Part shown: positions 33,157 to 44,262 of the stretch, piece by piece | Position numbering within the stretch: position 1 is the first letter of the stretch | Layout: every line of letters begins with the position of its first letter | Assembly (NCBI GenBank): GCA_024449915.1 | Contig: JAMZAV010000446.1 | Span: 124,001 to 188,000, forward strand | Length of the DNA stretch: 64,000 nt | Source of the DNA: Sweltsa coloradensis | Taxonomy: Eukaryota > Arthropoda > Insecta > Plecoptera > Chloroperlidae | Reading direction: 5' to 3' | Program-made: the position numbers and the translations under genes | The notes under the pieces: model-generated | Databases searched by the model: none | Told to the model about the DNA's origin: nothing | What the model saw: the letters and a program-made list of their open reading frames with translations, nothing else

Positions 33157-33225
33157 TGAATGTAGGTGGGATTCGAACCCGGGTCCCTCGAGCCTAGACC
33201 GTGAGTCACCGCGGCTGAAGACAAT
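33157..33225 (-). repeat. tRNA-like SINE head fragment
   Basis: The minus strand reads GCCGCGGTGACTCACGG, then CGAGGGACCCGGGTTCGAAT and CCCACC: A and B boxes of a SINE-D-like head. No tail follows. Confidence 0.55.
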
Positions 33226-33423
33226 GAATACATTAGGGCGGTTCTCTAAATGACGATACAGATGGCCACACATTATTTAAGAACTTTCTCTTGACGTAAA
33301 GGTAAATTACACTCATTTGTCTCCGTGGTCTAAACGAGTTCAACCTTAGTAGAGTGTTGAGCGAGTTTCATTGTGTACCTCATCTTTGAAAATTGTTTGT
33401 AATATGACTTCGTCAATATTCAT

Positions 33424-33442
33424 GGGGGGGGGGGGGGGGGGG
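33424..33442 (+). repeat. G19 homopolymer
   Basis: Nineteen consecutive G followed by CGCTCGCGAGC. The true length is uncertain because such runs sequence poorly. Confidence 0.85.
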
Positions 33443-34730
33443 CGCTCGCGAGCAATCTCGGGGCAAACTCTTTTAAACTTTACTACTATCTACTAAGGAG
33501 GAAGTTCATTGCTCAATTTAAAAGTGTGCCGCGCATCTAAACCACGTTGTAAACGCATACCAACCTTTTAGAAAAAAATAACTTTAAGCTGAAGGAAAAC
33601 TTCTGACCACTAGTTGAATTATATGAGATCGATACTCAAAGTATTTTTAATAAGTAGGGGTCGTTAGATGGAGGCGTTGTTGTTGTGATATGGTTGCCAT
33701 GTTTACGAATAGAAGGTTATCTTGACGAGATGTAGGAGGACGATTGCTAGACGGGCATTTGATTCAAGAGAATGAGAAAATGAGGTTGCGAATATGTGGA
33801 TTATAAACATGTCAACATGTTGTCGACGATTTTTGTGAACGCTGCAAGGGTTTACTTTTAGGGTAGTAAAACTGAACTAAATATTGATTAAATACAAATT
33901 ATGACAAAACACTCTTAGTATGACATACAGTAGACATTTTGTTCAATCAAATCGGTAAATCTATAAAACTTGTAACAAAATGATATTGACATATTATTGC
34001 AGCCATACGATCCATCCATATTTTGACTAACTTTTGATACTAATATATTCAAAACATGATCGGTTTTAAATGGTTAAACAATTTTGCAGATTTTAAGAAA
34101 ATAAAAGTAAAAATACTTTTCGAATTCGAAAATGTCGTGGAATGGCTTAGTGTAAAAATGTTGAGAAATCCAAAGTGAAAACTTTCAGGATAATATGTTT
34201 GTCGGAGATAGATTTAGAAGAACATTATGACAAAGGTTGTAATTTTCTTGATATTGTAATTAATTGTTAATTTAAAACAATGAGGTTAAGGAAAACAAAA
34301 ATTAAAACCTACTTGCCACCATGTATACTACATATTAGCAAGGTATGCAAATAAATCAAATCAAATCAAATAAATAAATCAATAGTTTTATGCTTTTGAA
34401 CGAACATTGGAACTTACGTTTTCCTTGATAGATTTTTTAAATTTTATATCATATATTTTAATAAATTAGTTTAATAAGCTTCAACTAAGTGTAATCCCCA
34501 GGGATTTGAAGTAGAGTGTTGCGCCACAATATCTCACGTGGGTTACTAGACGGGCTTAGCGGTGCTATAATACTTCAGTCCGAGGTTCATTTGAGATCAC
34601 TTACGCTCGACAGAGCTAGATCGCTCAGGGGTTATGACAACGAGCGCGGCAAGAAGCTTTTAGTTTATCAAGTTGGCCAAACTGTTATTGCACAACATGT
34701 TGTTCTCGTGTGGGAGAGCGATCTCGTGGC
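33443..34730. other. No recognisable gene; LINE-like tail at 34320-34385
   Basis: AGCAAGGTATGCAAATAAAT followed by repeats of AAATC (34336-34380) resembles a LINE or SINE 3' tail, without an identifiable body. The open frame at 34516-34761 (+) has balanced composition but no recognised family. Confidence 0.35.
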
Positions 34731-34888
34731 ACGCCAGGCTGGCCAACTGTCTGTGACGTAACCTTGGCGTGTTAGCTGTAACACGACCTTGAGTACCAAC
34801 ATCATGACTCTTGAACATGTTTTAACAAGTTTGGGGACGGGAGTAACCAAAAGAGCGACGCCAGGCTGGCCAACTGTCTGTGACGTAA
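34731..34888 (+). repeat. 31 bp direct repeats 96 bp apart
   Basis: ACGCCAGGCTGGCCAACTGT then CTGTGACGTAA is present exactly at 34731-34761 and 34858-34888. The second copy touches the edge of the G-family copy 3. They may be a local duplication; they are too long for an ordinary target duplication. Confidence 0.85.
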
Positions 34889-35712
34889 TAAGTTATATCT
34901 TGTAACTGTTATTATTCTCGAATTTTTCAATTTTTAAATCATGAAATTTGCGAAAATTGGCGTTTTGGGAATTTTTTAAACCGTCTTTAACTTGCTCCTT
35001 TTTGTTCCACATATATAAAAGAGCATCATTTACTTGCTCCAACGAAAGAATGCAGATGCTTGGTAGTGGTGGGAACAGAATGAATGCGCGGTAAATTGAA
35101 TGTCGTCTTTGTGTATGAAAGAGAAATATATTTTACCAACGCAAGCAAAAATTATCTGTGCTAGACCACAGAGTTCCTCCGTGTGCAAGATCCACGCTGA
35201 GCTAGCGTGAATAGAATTGACAAAGTGTTGTTATGTTGGAAAAACAATTTCGAGCCTCCTGCATTCTTTCGTTGGGACCACTATACCAATCTAAAATGGT
35301 GCTTTCTAACATCGTGTCTTGAAACCGTGCACAAATATACACTCAAACATACAAAAATATGCATTCCAAAATCACAACCCATCTTGGTAATCAGCATATT
35401 ATTTTGACCGAACCACTTGCACAAATTACAAAAAAAAATATAAAAGATAAACAGCAAAGGCTGTATAGCACGTCAGTAATGGCCAATATTTTTTGGATCA
35501 AAATCCTCCAAGGTCACGGGGCATAAATATCGCCATGTTATTTATTATGGGAGATTTTTGCCGATGGGACCTAGCTCGAAAAGTAGCAAGTTTGACAATT
35601 TTTTGACCGGTCATGGTGGACCCAATAATTTTTCTGTTAATTCATAAATTCATAACAAGTTAGTCTGAATAAAAAATATTTTTTGAGTTTAGCGGATGAA
35701 ACCCCTTTAAAG
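34889..35712 (-). repeat. G-family dispersed repeat, copy 3, interrupted
   Basis: Read on the minus strand it has the family start (CATCCGCTAAACTCAAAAAA at its right end) and the shared body. A 237 bp MITE at 35039-35275 interrupts it between the GAGCAT and ACCAATCT words that are adjacent in copy 1. Confidence 0.78.
35039..35275. mobile_element. 237 bp MITE with 17 bp TIRs
   Basis: The ends are CCAACGAAAGAATGCAG and its exact complement. The insertion is proven by comparison with the uninterrupted G-family copies. I see no clean target duplication, so the superfamily is open. It encodes nothing. Confidence 0.72.
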
Positions 35713-36361
35713 AAGGGTTGGTCTGTCCGACGGTGGTCTGTCCTCGGAAGTACTAGCCACAACTAATGTGAATGTGTTCACCGCATCTCTGCTCCTAGTT
35801 TCTCTGAATTATCACCCGCGCCGAAAACAAAGAAAGAAAACTCCCCCATATTTCAAACTCACAAAGAAAAGCGTAATTTGATCCCTGAAAAGCTATACCT
35901 CGGCGGATAGCTTACCCGTCTCCCGTTTCTTCCCGGCTATCCCTTTCACTTTCCACCCAACTTATCTCCCAGTCCCGATGTCACGGGATGTTTTCCAGGA
36001 GATGAAATACGGAACAAAACAAATTAAGATGCTTTACATCCCTTAAATTAGGGATGACACAACTGGCAATATGCAGTTTGAAAATACTGTTTATGTTCAT
36101 GAATAATGTAATTGTGTGTGATCAAATGTATTATATTGGCCCAATATTGTTTAATATGCTGAAAATCAGCAAGAGATAAATAAATAAGGATTTTAAAATA
36201 TTAGTTCTTTATTTTGCTGTTATAACAATCAAAATGTGAGGTTCAATCAAGCATGATTTTTAATTCGTCTATCTAAACCAGTGATGAAATGAAGATAAAC
36301 GTAAATATAACCTAAATACTTTAAGAATAACACTTTCATAAACCAGGCCCATTCTCTAACA
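35713..36361. other. No recognisable gene
   Basis: 35740-36000 is slightly less AT-rich but has no exon I can support. Confidence 0.4.
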
Positions 36362-36800
36362 CTTCTTTTAGATGCGTTGATGGATGAGCGTTTGATGGTT
36401 ATCGCACACCATTCAAACATCAAAGAAAAGTAATATTGTAATTTTTAAGAGAAATATATCTTTAATTGTATCCAAATTCATAGCGTATCCAAGTTATCAG
36501 TTTTTGGCGGTCCTAAAATTTTTTTCAAATAAGCCGTTTGTCAGGTAGAGAGCTAACAATATAATACAAAGTTTACTTAAAAAAGCGTTAACGTGTTATT
36601 TAAAAGAAATGTTCGATTGAACCGATATATTTAGCAGTACTAAGTTAAAATATTGCGAAGGTTCCCTGAAAAATTAATGGTGATGGGATTAGCAGTTTCA
36701 CCGAAAAAGAGTAACAAACATAACAAGATACACAAGAAAGCACCGGAAGTATTTTTCTAAGTCTATTCAAATTGAAGTTTTCGCTTAGCTTTTGCAACAG
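36362..36800 (-). mobile_element. Helentron-like element, type A, degenerate
   Basis: The 3' box (GCGTTGATGGATGAGCG at 36374) and core words (GGTAGAGAGCTAACA, CAAATTGAAGTTTTCGCTTAGC) are recognisable. Termini are worn. Confidence 0.5.
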
Positions 36801-37261
36801 TCATACATCTGCAGTGGTTCTTGTAAAATATTTTGCCAGACACTTAACTAGGGATATACATTATACAACCCCACTTTTGTGGATAGCTTCACCGTAAACT
36901 CACAAACACACTTTCACATTTAATCTGAAGCATTTCTATATTTAACTGATCCCCCTCACCATATTGATTTATCAATTAGGTTGCGAGTAGTTCAATATTT
37001 TCGATCTGCGGAGGTTCGTGGCCTCTTAGTTGTAGGGGTCAATTCTCAAACGACCTGTCCCCTCTCATCAACATCACGTGACCTTCCGGTTCTGACTGAA
37101 GTTAAGTTGGAGAATGTTCAACGCGAATTTATTAAACTTGTTTGTTTAAATCTCGCTTAGCGTATCACAGGTGTGAATATAACAGTGTATGAACATCAAT
37201 AATTGAGCTAACTTCACTCATGGATCGGCGTCATGTTTCTGACCTGCTCATCTTATATAAT
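36801..37261. other. No recognisable gene
   Basis: AT-rich, no assignable feature. Confidence 0.4.
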
Positions 37262-37910
37262 TAGATGAGCGTACCGAGCGTAGCGAGCGAAGCGAAGATT
37301 CCATTTCACTACACTGGAGAAAAAAATCCGGAATGTTTTTTTTCTTTCTTTCTTTCTTTTTTTTGTATTTTTGTGTGTTTGTCCACACGATTCCGGCTAA
37401 ACCGATACTCCAACAGCAAAGAAATTTTATGGAGGCCTTCGAAATTTCTAAACTTAGAACTGCTACGTTTTTGAGCGCAACCGAAAATCTATTTCTCATT
37501 GAAATCGCAATTTTACGATTTTTTTCGATTTTTGAAAAAATTCTTCGACTTATTACACCTACATGCTTTATCTGATTGTTATGATTTTTTCACAAAACCT
37601 TAATTTTATGAATTAATATAGTCCTGTGAAATTAGAGCGTAATCAAAAAATTATTTCTTATGAAAATCGCAATTTTACGATTTTTTTATATTTTTAAAAC
37701 ATTCTTCGACTTATAATACCTACATGCTTTATTCGATTGTAATGATTTTTTCAAAAAACCTTAATTTTATGAATTTATATATATGTGTAAAATTTGAGCG
37801 CAATCGAAAAATAATTTCTCAAGAAAATCGCAATTTCACACTTTTTTCGTTTTGAAAAACATACTCTCATCCAACAACGCGCCTGAAAAAGCGTTTGCGA
37901 AGCTTCCTAG
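37262..37910 (+). mobile_element. Helentron-like element, type B, 3 modules
   Basis: The start is TTAGATGAGCGTACCGAGCG with extra AGCG units, then GATTCCATTTCACTACACTG and AAATCCGGAATG. Three copies of the roughly 160 bp internal module follow. The end is CTCATCCAACAACGCGCCTG, a GCGTTTGCGAAGCTTC hairpin and CTAG at 37907-37910 before T. Confidence 0.75.
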
Positions 37911-38028
37911 TAATATCCACATTCGCTTTGCTCACTCGTTTAATTAATAAATTCACCGCCACGCGTACTACACTTTAAAAAAATACCACAACAATAATAT
38001 CTCCCGTAATTTATATAATAAAATCAAG

Positions 38029-38158
38029 GACCCGGCACCTCCACCAACAATGCTATTCTTATGGAACTAAAACTTTTCTCTCTCTACCCGGCACCTGCAC
38101 CAACAATGCTATTCTTATGGAGTTAAAAATGTTTAAGGTCTATCCGGCACCTCTACCC
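38029..38158 (-). repeat. Three tandem 56 bp units each with the 18-bp motif
   Basis: Reversed motifs start near 38029, 38085 and 38141, exactly 56 bp apart. Between them CAACAATGCTATTCTTATGG is repeated. The first is perfect (GACCCGGCACCTCCACCA); the second and third carry one and several changes. Confidence 0.85.
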
Positions 38159-38223
38159 ATCTCAAATATAATTGTTATTCCAATCATTTGTGTATTACAT
38201 TATAAAGTGAATTTATCTTCATT

Positions 38224-39026
38224 GTTGGATGAGCGTATTGAGCGAAGCGGAGATTCCATTTCACTACACTGGACAAAAAAAAATCCGGAATGTTTTTTAT
38301 TTTTATCTTTTATCTTTTTTTTCTTTTTGTGTGTTTGTCCACACGATTTCGGCTAAACCGATACTCCAATTGCGATGAAATTTTATGGACGCCTTTGAAA
38401 TCTCTGAACTTAAAACTGCCACGTTTTTGAGCGCAATCAAAAAATTATTTTTCATTAAGATCGCAATTTTACGATTTTTTTCGATTTTTAAAAAACTTCT
38501 TCGACTTATAACACCTACATGCTTTATCTGATTGTTATGATTTTTTTACAATACCTTAATTTCATGAATAAATATATTCGTGTGAAATTTGAGCGCAATC
38601 AAAAAATTATTTCTTATGAAAATAGCAATTTTACCATTTCTATATTTTTAAAACATTCTTCGACTTAGAATACCTACATGCCTTATCTGATTGTAATGAT
38701 TTTTCCACAGAACCTTAATTTTATGAATTTATATATTGTTGTGAAATTTGAGCGCAATCAAAAAATAATTTCTTAAGAAAATCGCAATTTTGCGCATTTT
38801 TCGTTTTAAAAAAATCTTCGACTTATAACATGCTTTATTCGATAATAATGGTATTTTCACAGAACCTCAATTTTATGAATTTATATATTTTTGTAAAATT
38901 TGAGCGCGATCGAAAACTATTTTCTCATGAAATCCCCTTTTTTTACATTTTTTTCTTTAAAAAAAAAAACCCCATACGCCATCCAAAAAACGGGGCGCCT
39001 GAAATAGCGTTTGCGAAGCTTCCTAG
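38224..39026 (+). mobile_element. Helentron-like element, type B, 4 modules
   Basis: The start is TTGGATGAGCGTATTGAGCG. Module starts (GAGCGCAATC-type) are at about 38426, 38588, 38748 and 38898. The end is GCGTTTGCGAAGCTTC then CTAG at 39023-39026 before T. From about 38930 the sequence shows homopolymer-like substitutions that the other copies lack. Confidence 0.75.
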
Positions 39027-39039
39027 TAAATTATATGTT

Positions 39040-39440
39040 GGACGTTTATTTCTAAATTTTATTCAGTTTCGTTTTCCATCTAGAACTACACGAAAACAGG
39101 ACATGTTCAGTGTGCCCAAGTGTCGGATAAATAAGAAGAAGAATTCTTGTTTTAATAGAATACAAAGAAATTTTTAATTTTTAAATGTCCCACCTTTCAT
39201 GAAATCCGTTTTTTTTGGGTTCCGTTGTTTCATTTTTAAAATCTTTTAAAGGGTCTTTTTTTTAAACCTGGGGTGGGGACGAAATTTTTTTAAGGGTCTA
39301 TGTTTTTTTTATATGTCTTTGTCACTTTATTGTGATATATGTTATCTTTTATATGTGTGTGTGATTATTTTTATGTATTATATTTTTATTATATTACAAT
39401 TGCGGGGCTTTGCCCTGTATGCAATTAAATAAATGAGAAC
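39040..39440 (+). mobile_element. LINE 3' end, family 3 (RT ORF tail and UTR)
   Basis: The frame ending at 39177 reads RTTRKQDMFSVPKCRINKKK then NSCFNRIQRNF, the kind of C-terminal tail seen in many non-LTR retrotransposon ORF2 proteins. The UTR ends with GGGGCTTTGCCCTGTATGCA and ATTAAATAAATGA, a small hairpin plus A/T tail. It is 5' truncated next to the Helentron-like end. Confidence 0.55.
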
Positions 39441-39559
39441 TACTGTTCCGAGCGCAACTCCGAAATTTTGGTATTGATCGTTATTCTAAATATTGTTTGT
39501 TAACACTTAACGATTGCGGAATAATTATTTATAATTTTAAAAAGTGTGAATAAATAACT

Positions 39560-39860
39560 TGTAATGAACCAAATATCATACCATGGCATTTGGTCTAACG
39601 ATATTAGACAAAAATCACCCGGAAGATTAGGTTTTTAGTAATGGCTATAAAGTCCCAGGTTTGAATCCCGTCATGACCGGGGAAACCCCCTGATTTGAAG
39701 TTTTTGAGATGTTTTTTTTAAAGCCGTAAATTTGGCGAATGAAATGAATGTGTCCTGTTAAAAGTTTCTTGGGCATTCCTTCACAATTGTCCTACCCGCA
39801 ACATACCTAGTAAGTTAGATACCTGAAGATGGGCTTACATTGCACCCTAATTTACGTTTT
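39560..39860 (+). mobile_element. SINE-C, degraded
   Basis: CCCAGGTTTGAATCCCGTCA (B box) at about 39654 and the tail words CCTTCACAATTGTCCTACCC, GCAACATACCTAGTAAGTTA and ATTGCACCCTAA identify the family. Homopolymer-like changes obscure the middle. Confidence 0.6.
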
Positions 39861-42234
39861 AACCCTATATTTACGGGTTTTAAATTCTCAGGAAAACCCT
39901 TTTAAAATTTCAAAACCAAAAATGGTCAAGTGTATAAGAAATGTAAGTATCGACTTTAAAAAGAAAAATACAGAGTCAAAAGTGGGTAAATTTTTAACTG
40001 GGGCCGGGTTTAAACCTTAAATTTTTCATGGGGTGCCTATTACGCTGATTCGTCTATTTTTATCAGAATGCATTTTCAGCTCCTCGAAAAACCCGTTCTC
40101 CGTTCATAAAAATGACAATTTGCTACGGTGCTGCTGTTCTCAAGTGCTCAACTCTTGAACTAACAATCGTTTTTCTTGGAGTCTCATCCGAGCCTTCATT
40201 TCCTTCCACCCCCAGTTTTTCTCATTCCCGTTAGATGGGAAAATAAAAAAAGGGAACGAAAATTTTATTTTGAGGGAAAAGGGGTTTTTTTTTTTTTTTT
40301 TTTAATTTTGGATCTTTTGGGTTAAACAGTATACGTTTTGGGCTTTTGCCTAGCAAAAACGGACGCTTCTACGCATTTAGGAGGCCTAATGGTCCTTGTA
40401 GAATTATTGTAATACCCCTTTGTATACCATTACATGATCATGAATACAAGGTTTTTAAGCGAGCCCGCTTTGAGGACATATTATTAAATGGTTACAATTA
40501 TAAAAGTTTGCCCCGACTGGGGATTATGTTCATGAAAAAAGCGATAGATAATGAGTCTACAAACTATTAAAATATTCATGTACAAATGGAAACAATCAAT
40601 ATGTGTAGCAATTATTTTTAATCCAAATCTATTCAAATATGCAAACAAAATTGGAAAAAAAGAAGGAAAAATAAAAAAGCTATCATAAAATCCAAAAAAT
40701 ATTGGGCATGTCCTTTTTAAAAATTTGGAAAATATCAAATGTGAAGGAAAAATAAAATGATATTTTAAAAATTCTTTTTTTGCTATTGACTGTTTTTTAT
40801 CTTAACAAAAATTTGAAAATTAAAAAAAACCAAACTTTTTTCCCAAATGAATTATCTGTCCACACAAAGAACTTTTTTGTAAAATTGTGCGGAATTTTAA
40901 AATTTTTACTAACTTTGTATTTTCGACTGAAAAGCAACAAAAACGTCTTTTCATTAATACTTGTTTTTTAAAAAACCCACCCAAAAAAATTTTGTTCATC
41001 GGATCGGGGATTTAAAAATATGGCCCTGCTATTTATTTTTTATTTATTTATTTATTTATTTTTTTTTTTATTTTTTAATTTTTAAAAAAATGTTATACAA
41101 CCGCGTTGGGATACAATTTTAAAAAGCCCCTTTACTACTTCAAAAATAAAAAAAAATGGCAAAAATAGAAAACCCAAATATATGAAAAAATAATTTTTTA
41201 TAAAAAATAATCATAATGCATGTAAAAAATTTTAACCCCATATGGTTAAAAGAAATCAACGCAAAAATAAAAATTTTTTTTTAAAAAAACGTGATAAAAC
41301 AAAAAACGAAGTTAGCATTTTTTTTGGGGAATGGTTTTGTAAAAGTCTTTACCCCGAAAAAAACCTAAGAAATATGGATGTTTTTTTTTTTAAATTTAAA
41401 TTTAGGTTTATTAAAATTTTTTTGGGGGGGGGGAAAATTTGGGTTTTTTGAGTGCCCATGGGGGGACCGGGGACGGGTCATTGAAGCGAGTTTTAAGAAA
41501 GTAAAAACCTTTATAAATTTTTTTTACAAACCCTGTAAAAACTTTTACCAACATTTTTGACGGGAAAGCATTCTCTTTTGATATTGATTTTTTTTTTCGA
41601 TTTTAAAAAATTTAAAAAGTTTTTTTTGCAAAAAATAAAAAACCTTTTGATTGTCGAAAATAATAATTAAAAGATGTTCCCAAACCAAATTCCAGTATGC
41701 TAAAAATTATTTTTTTTTGCTTAATCGTGCACGTTTATTGGTTCCTTGCTCTTTTTAAAGGGGCCCCCTTTTTGCGATTTCCCTTTTACCCGCCCCTCCA
41801 TAAAAATTCGGGCCCGGATCTTATACCCGACATCTATCCCTCATTGTAAAATAATTTTCCCCCAAAAATAAATGATTGTAATGATTTCCGGGTCAAATCT
41901 TTTAAGGCGGGCTTTAATGAAAGGGAAAGCCCGGGCCGGGAGGGGAGGGGCAAGAAATGGAAAGGGGTCCCAAAACATGATCCAGGGAAAACCCGCCCCC
42001 CTTGGCTACTTGCTCCCAGTCGGGGGGTTTTACTAAAGACCACTACTCGGAGGAAATAAATGCATAATTGACTATGGTAATTAGATACACACAAAAAACG
42101 ATTTTGATAAAAATTAAGCAGTCTTTTTTACATAAATTTTTCTTTTATATATAATGAAAATAAAAATTGTCGTACCGCCTTAATAAAATTATAAAATTTA
42201 AAAAGTATTATAAATAGTTAAGCAATGGTCCCCC
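39861..42234. other. Low-quality-looking sequence, no gene
   Basis: Very many runs of A, T, G and C of 4-18 bases, and neighbour-copying substitutions. An E-like remnant (AAAGTTTGCCCCGACTGGGG) sits at about 40501. A 105 bp block at 40556-40660 matches 44580-44685. No frame here should be trusted as coding. Confidence 0.55.
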
Positions 42235-42378
42235 TTGTTGGTCCTTGTCGCTCGTCGTTGGTGTTTGGGGCCAAAAAGGGTTGTATTGGTCTGTTTTAAA
42301 TTTAATGTCCCCATTAAAAATCAGGTTTTTCACTTAGTGGGTTGAATAAATACGAACGTATTTATTTATTTTAATCGA
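42235..42378 (+). mobile_element. SINE-A 3' fragment with suspicious substitutions
   Basis: Recognisable words are TTGTCGCTCGTCGTTGGTGT, TGTTTTAAATTTAATGTCCC and ACTTAGTGGGTTGAATAAAT. Compared with other copies, GGCGCCTACAGGG has become GGGGCCAAAAAGGG and ATCAGTTATATAAC has become ATCAGGTTTTTCAC. Confidence 0.6.
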
Positions 42379-42699
42379 AATAAAATGTAAGTAAATTTTA
42401 TTTTAATATAGGCCTCATAAGTAAAATTTGGGGAAGGAAAAATTTTTATATTAAAAAAAAATTTTAATTCGCACAGAAAGGGCGAGAAAAGTAAAACTTT
42501 TTTTTTATAAACAAAGATTTTGTACAAGGAAGTAAAAATCAAACAAAATAAATTCAGCAAAAATTTTTTCCGGGGAAAATACACAAGGGGTACTTGCTTC
42601 GATCCCGGTTTTCCAACCCCCGGCAAGAAATGCCCCATTTTTTTATAGAATTTTTTAACGTGTGGACCTCGGCAGTTTTTCCTCGCCCCCAGATATCTT

Positions 42700-42865
42700 T
42701 TTCTGGAAGGGTGGCAGGCAGGGTGCTCTTGACCCACTAGCAGAGGGTGCTCCCAGTAACTAGAACACTAGGGTGCTCTGGCTCGGCCCTATAGGGTGGA
42801 TCGATGCGGGCAGGATTCAGCCGCGCCTAGCCCATCCGAGGAACACTAGACGCATCTTATAGTCG
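42700..42865. repeat. Short G-rich repeats with GGGTGCTC
   Basis: GGGTGCTC occurs three times within about 60 bp (42720-42780), and CTAGAACACTAGG and CGAGGAACACTAGACGC repeat a theme. The block is GC-richer than its surroundings and its identity is unknown. Confidence 0.5.
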
Positions 42866-42867
42866 CG

Positions 42868-43075
42868 GTAGTGGATGAGCGTATTTGACTTTACTCTCTG
42901 TTTCTAAATTAGAAAATCATTCTAATAGTGCGATGATCGTGAGGATACCATTAATTGTGCCAAAAACGTCGCGTATATAAGTAAAGAGATTTCGAAGATT
43001 CGCTGAAAATTTCATGAAGATCGTAGTAGCTAATTCTACGATTGAGAGCGAACAAAACTTTGAAGCTATCAATCT
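42868..43075 (-). mobile_element. Helentron-like element, type A, fragment
   Basis: GTGGATGAGCG at 42870, then GTGCCAAAAACGTCGCG, GAGATTTCGAAGATTCGCTG, AAAATTTCATGAAGATCG and GAGAGCGAACAAA follow the type-A order before the copy breaks into LINE sequence. Confidence 0.5.
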
Positions 43076-43077
43076 CA

Positions 43078-43445
43078 CAATTATTTTATTTGTGGCCACA
43101 TTACAACGGGCAAAAAAGTCCCCCCAAATGAAAATTTTCCAAAACCATACCAAAACAAAAAATAATGCAGCAATACAATTAAAATTAGTTAATACAAAAA
43201 TTTCTATAGAAAAAGATATAATCATGAATGTATGTGTGTGTGTGGTGTTTTATTTTATGTTCGAGTGAAAAGATTGTTTGAGTTGTGTTAAGTGTAAATA
43301 TAATTGTATGTGAGTGCACGGGCGACTGTGACATTAGTGAAAATTTTATTATGAAAAAATGAAATGTTTTTTTTATTTTGAATATAAAATGAAATGAAAA
43401 ACAATAAAAAAACCAAAATAGCAAACTATTTTTCTCAAGGTGGTT
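43078..43445 (-). mobile_element. LINE family-2 3' UTR, reversed
   Basis: The minus strand ends in CGTTGTAATGTGGCCACAAA and, going upstream, shows the CACTCACATACAATTATATT order seen at 24360-24582. No ORF part remains. Confidence 0.5.
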
Positions 43446-43761
43446 CCCCACTCACCACAGTTCGCTAGCCTCAATACGCTTAACCGATTATATCAGAATG
43501 TCATGTTCTTATTTTCAACTACTAATAAGTGCGCTAATTCACCCTTAGAGTGAATATTATTTAAATTTAGTACCAAATTTTTTAAAAAGCAAAAAATTTT
43601 TAACTTTAAGAGTGTGATATAATATACCCTTTAAAAAAAACAAACACAGTGGGATTTGGGAAAAAGTTTTCAAAAAAATTTTACAGTTTAAAGTAATAAT
43701 ACACTAAGCCTCTGCCTAAACATGATACAATAATTGCTTTCGTATTGACCCATTCTGGTAA

Positions 43762-44262
43762 CTAGGAAAAAAGCTTAAGTCCCGCCCCGTTTATGGATGA
43801 GCGTAAAAATTTTTTTAAAACGGAAAAAAAACGTTTTAAAAATTTCGATTTTTTTAATAGATTAAAATTTTTTTGATTGCGCTCAAAATTTTTTACACGA
43901 AAATATTAATTCAAAAATTAAAGGTTTTTGTGAAAAAAATCATTACAATGGGATAAAGCATGTAGGTGTTATAAGTCGAAGAATTTAAAAAATCGAAAAA
44001 AATCGTAAAATTGCGATTTTTATGAGAAATAATTTTTCGATCAATTTTCCCCCCGTGCAGTTCTTTGTTTAGAGATTTCATAGACCTCCATACAATTTCA
44101 ACGCAATTGGAGTATTGGTTTAGCCGGAATCGTGTTCACAGACACACAAAAAATACAAAAAAAAAGAAAGAGAAAAGAAAAAAAAAACATTCCGGAGTTT
44201 TTTCTCCAGTGTAGTGAAATGGAATCTTCGCTTCGCTCGCTACGCTCGCTACGCTCATCCAA
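43762..44262 (-). mobile_element. Helentron-like element, type B
   Basis: The left edge ACTAGGAAA is the 3' CTAG end on the minus strand; the right edge CGCTACGCTCATCCAA is the start, with several AGCG units. About two internal modules are present. The 3' half carries substitutions such as CCCGCCCCGTTT where other copies have CCGCCGCGTTG. Confidence 0.7.

Noticed and set aside
37248..37499. Arg/Ser-Glu frames at the starts of Helentron-like elements
   Set aside because: They come from the AGCG repeat units of the element ends and do not persist between copies.
41242..42737. Several Lys/Phe-rich frames
   Set aside because: They lie in the suspected low-quality zone and consist of homopolymer translations.
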